A stretch of 64,000 bases of DNA from Gallionella sp. (GTDB lineage Bacteria; Pseudomonadota; Gammaproteobacteria; Burkholderiales; Gallionellaceae): positions 223,932 through 287,931 of the forward strand of contig PLWV01000017.1 in assembly GCA_003153155.1 (NCBI GenBank), given 5' to 3'. The position numbers were made by a program, and so were the translations under genes. Below, one piece after another: positions 62,177-64,000 of the stretch (position 1 is its first letter; the number at the start of each line of letters is the position of its first letter). The notes under the pieces were generated by a model. The model made no database searches, was not told the origin of the DNA, and worked only from the letters and a program-made list of their open reading frames with translations.

Positions 62177-62695
62177 TTAATAAATCGGGTACACCGTACC
62201 CAACACCGCATCCTGCGGCAAGAAACCCCAATAGCGCCCATCAAAGCTATGTGGCAACGTTCCAACCATCAATATGCTGCCTGATGGCACTGTTTCAGTG
62301 CGATCAAAACTGGCCATATCGCGCTTCAGATATTTGGATGCTGACTTAACGATATCCAGCGATCCAAATACCTTGTTGTTGATGCTGAACTGACCATTCC
62401 TTACTGAAACAATGTCACCGGGTACAGCTCCCACCATCTTCACAATAACCTTCCCATCAAAGAGGTAACCCATCTGTTGGTTTGGCGTAAATACAATAAT
62501 ATCGCCACGCTTGAATTCATCCACATGGTGATATCTGACAAGATATAAAGTAAATTGCAGGCAAGATACGTTCTGTTCGTCATATAACAATCTTAAATTT
62601 AATACAGTTGCGGTTATTAGTAAAAATAGGGCGAAAAAAAGAATGCCTATCCCGGTTTTTTTGAGGACAGACAAAAAATCCGAATTATTTAGCAC
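62177..62695 (-). CDS. S26-family conjugative signal peptidase (TrhF/TraF-type)
   Basis: A GTG start at 62695 (MLNNSDFLSVLKKTGIG), overlapping the preceding gene by 11 bp, is favoured over the track start that runs far into it. 172 residues: membrane helix (IGILFFALFLLITATVLNL), putative catalytic serine region EQNVSCLQFTLYLV, KRGDIIVF, lysine region VIVKMVGAVPGDIVSV, and PSGSILMVGTLPHSFDGRYWG. Such peptidases process pilin in F- and SXT-like systems. Moderate certainty about the serine. Confidence 0.8.
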   Translation of the reverse strand: MLNNSDFLSVLKKTGIGILFFALFLLITATVLNLRLLYDEQNVSCLQFTLYLVRYHHVDEFKRGDIIVFTPNQQMGYLFDGKVIVKMVGAVPGDIVSVRNGQFSINNKVFGSLDIVKSASKYLKRDMASFDRTETVPSGSILMVGTLPHSFDGRYWGFLPQDAVLGTVYPIY

Positions 62696-62906
62696 CCTGA
62701 TCCATCCCGGAAGCTTTCCATATCTTGCCAATTTCAATGATTTGCATGAAGGAAATACCAAAAGCGACCCCGGCCATGATCGCTGGTAAAACAAAGACAC
62801 TCGCCGCCGCCGCGTCGCTTCGCGGTACAAGTAACATGCCAAAAAATGCAGCAATAATCGCGATAGATATCTTTCTCCCTCTTGCGCTAAGTATTAAATT
62901 TTTCAT
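62685..62906 (-). CDS. Small membrane protein of the transfer operon
   Basis: 73 residues with two hydrophobic segments (KISIAIIAAFFGMLLVP and AASVFVLPAIMAGVAFGISFM) and a short polar tail (EIGKIWKASGMDQGAK). It lies between traC and the signal peptidase. Size and topology recall small accessory transfer proteins but no family can be named. The 106 bp between it and traC include the inverted repeat CCACG-aacc-CCGTGG. Confidence 0.6.
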   Translation of the reverse strand: MKNLILSARGRKISIAIIAAFFGMLLVPRSDAAAASVFVLPAIMAGVAFGISFMQIIEIGKIWKASGMDQGAK

Positions 62907-63012
62907 CTTGCTTCCTTTCGTTGAATATCTCCACGAACCCCGTGGCGGATCGCCCTACGGGCCTTGTGACGCTTACCGCAGCCGGTTATGAGCCTCTGCC
63001 CTACCTTGTTCT

Positions 63013-64000
63013 TTATCCGCGCTCTGCGATCAAATTATTAATTACATCGACAGGATCTTCGCCAGCATGAATTCTTTCCAGAACGTCATCTCGCTCCCAA
63101 CCTTTTGTTGAAAACAGGACTTGCGAAAACCTGTCAACAACCAAGCGGACAATTCCCCACGAATCACCACTACGAATCATCATCTCTGAATAACTGCCAG
63201 GGATTGTGTGAATCGACTTCATCATGTTTAAGGTGTACGGATCCAGTTTCAAGTTGCCTGATTTAAGGGCGTGTTCAATCGAGTCGGGTTTTTGTTGCAA
63301 AATAATTTGCCATGCCGAGCTACCGATGATCGCGCGCCCAACAGAAGAGTCATACAGATCGGCAATGCTTTGAGTAATAATCCATGCCGCACCATCATGT
63401 TTACGAACTTTCCGATAAGCAGCTTCAATAGCCTTGCCCATGATCGGGTCATCCAATAATGACCACGCCTCATCGACAAGAAGCAATTTTTTACGCCCGT
63501 GAGTCAAATACATCTCATGACTAATGCTGCCAAACAGCAATAGCAAAACGACCTGTTGCAGAACTTTCTTGCTATGCAACTCTTGCAATTCAAGCACGAC
63601 GTAATCGTTGGTCAAATCGACGTTATTTTTGCCGTTAAACCAGCGCCCGAATGATCCTTGGCGAGTAAACGGGTACAGTTGCGTGCCGATATCGCGTATA
63701 CGCATATCCTTGTCGTTCAGACATTGCTCTGCGACCAGCGTAATGTCTGAATCGTGTCCAGCGACGCTAAACGCCGCGAGAATCTTTGCTTCGATTGCCG
63801 CTTGTCTAAAATCATCAAGACCATCTACTGGAGCAGCCATTTTGGTAATGACCGCTTTAAGCATGTCCATGTCTTCTTTGATATCGACTACATGGGTAAA
63901 TGGATTTAAGCAAATGTCGCTATCTTCGGAAAATTCAATGAACTGCCCCCCGAGTACGCGACACAATTTTTCCTGGGAACGCCCTTGGTCGATAGACCAA
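63013..64000 (-). CDS. traC: TraC-like conjugation ATPase (5' end outside window)
   Basis: The frame is open to base 64000, so the N-terminus and Walker A are outside. The C-terminal ATPase half has Walker B KKLLLVDEAWSLLDD, GAAWIITQSIADLYDS, and DYVVLELQELHSKKVLQQVVLLLL, the VirB4/TraC signature. TraC energises pilus assembly at the inner membrane. The TTG at 63966 given by the track is internal, since WSIDQGRSQEKL continues upstream in frame. Confidence 0.9.
   Translation of the reverse strand, partial: WSIDQGRSQEKLCRVLGGQFIEFSEDSDICLNPFTHVVDIKEDMDMLKAVITKMAAPVDGLDDFRQAAIEAKILAAFSVAGHDSDITLVAEQCLNDKDMRIRDIGTQLYPFTRQGSFGRWFNGKNNVDLTNDYVVLELQELHSKKVLQQVVLLLLFGSISHEMYLTHGRKKLLLVDEAWSLLDDPIMGKAIEAAYRKVRKHDGAAWIITQSIADLYDSSVGRAIIGSSAWQIILQQKPDSIEHALKSGNLKLDPYTLNMMKSIHTIPGSYSEMMIRSGDSWGIVRLVVDRFSQVLFSTKGWERDDVLERIHAGEDPVDVINNLIAERG

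Larger units (their letters stand above)
51755..64000. mobile_element. Integrative and conjugative element with F-type transfer genes (right end outside window)
   Basis: Bounded at the left by the tRNA-Arg fragment. Content is typical accessory DNA: AbiE toxin-antitoxin, small HTH genes, IS remnant, unknown genes and a conjugation cluster. From about 53.7 kb the sequence is visibly more AT-rich than the chromosome. Integrase, relaxase, coupling protein and the second att site are not in the window. Confidence 0.8.

Overview
The window reads as the chromosome of a betaproteobacterium with an integrative element at its right end. The hfq-hflX-hflK-hflC-DUF2065-hisZ-purA block next to rnr-rlmB, the Mdh type, the LPP20/LpoB/COG3014 lipoprotein operon and the OmpA-type porin fit Nitrosomonadales, perhaps Gallionellaceae. 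That placement is inference from gene content; no marker such as 16S rRNA is present.

Layout. 1-6.4 kb: the end of a DinG/YoaA helicase, then an envelope-stress locus (ompR-envZ with LTXXQ/Spy-like periplasmic proteins), including a second, decayed copy of the same arrangement. 6.9-20.8 kb: a large Ig-like lipoprotein, rimO, a ZIP transporter, pgeF, rluD, bamD, a Nudix hydrolase, mlaA, a four-gene lipoprotein operon and htpX. 21-28.2 kb: a membrane protein, mdh, an ankyrin protein and a complete AmmeMemoRadiSam set with a 27-residue membrane peptide behind it. 28.6-37.7 kb: a pentose-phosphate operon read leftwards (cbpA-cbpM-pgl-gnd-zwf-tal-tkt) with gene remnants inside and beside it, then mtfA. 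37.7-41.6 kb: small stress genes, a complete IS1595-type element with 8-bp target duplication, a phosphoribosyltransferase and an OmpA-family porin. 41.7-51.5 kb: rlmB, rnr, tRNA-Leu(CAG), purA, hisZ, DUF2065, hflC, hflK, hflX and hfq.

At 51.75 kb a 3' fragment of tRNA-Arg(ACG) followed by its terminator marks the end of an integrative and conjugative element. Everything to its right belongs to it: an AbiEi/AbiEii toxin-antitoxin pair, small HTH regulators, an IS5-type remnant, small novel genes, and an F-type conjugation cluster (traG, traH, traF, trbI-like, S26 peptidase, traC) read leftwards and leaving the window.

Two themes stand out. First, several families of short dispersed repeats have entered intergenic spaces and also coding regions. 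The most striking is a ~50-bp double-stem hairpin family (20.95-21.1, 24.2-24.57 and 26.03-26.09 kb) in which both stems keep pairing through compensatory base changes; one unit is read as the C-terminus of the AMMECR1 protein. A second repeat adds an 'EKLLSGHP'-like peptide to HisZ and HflX, and two others appear to supply the ends of RluD. Second, the window holds many truncated gene copies (envZ, LPP20 lipoprotein, transketolase, glucose dehydrogenase, rlmB, a HAD phosphatase, a small ICE gene), three of them with an intact paralogue elsewhere in the window and the rlmB copy very close to its parent. All similarity statements come from reading the sequence; no database search was run.
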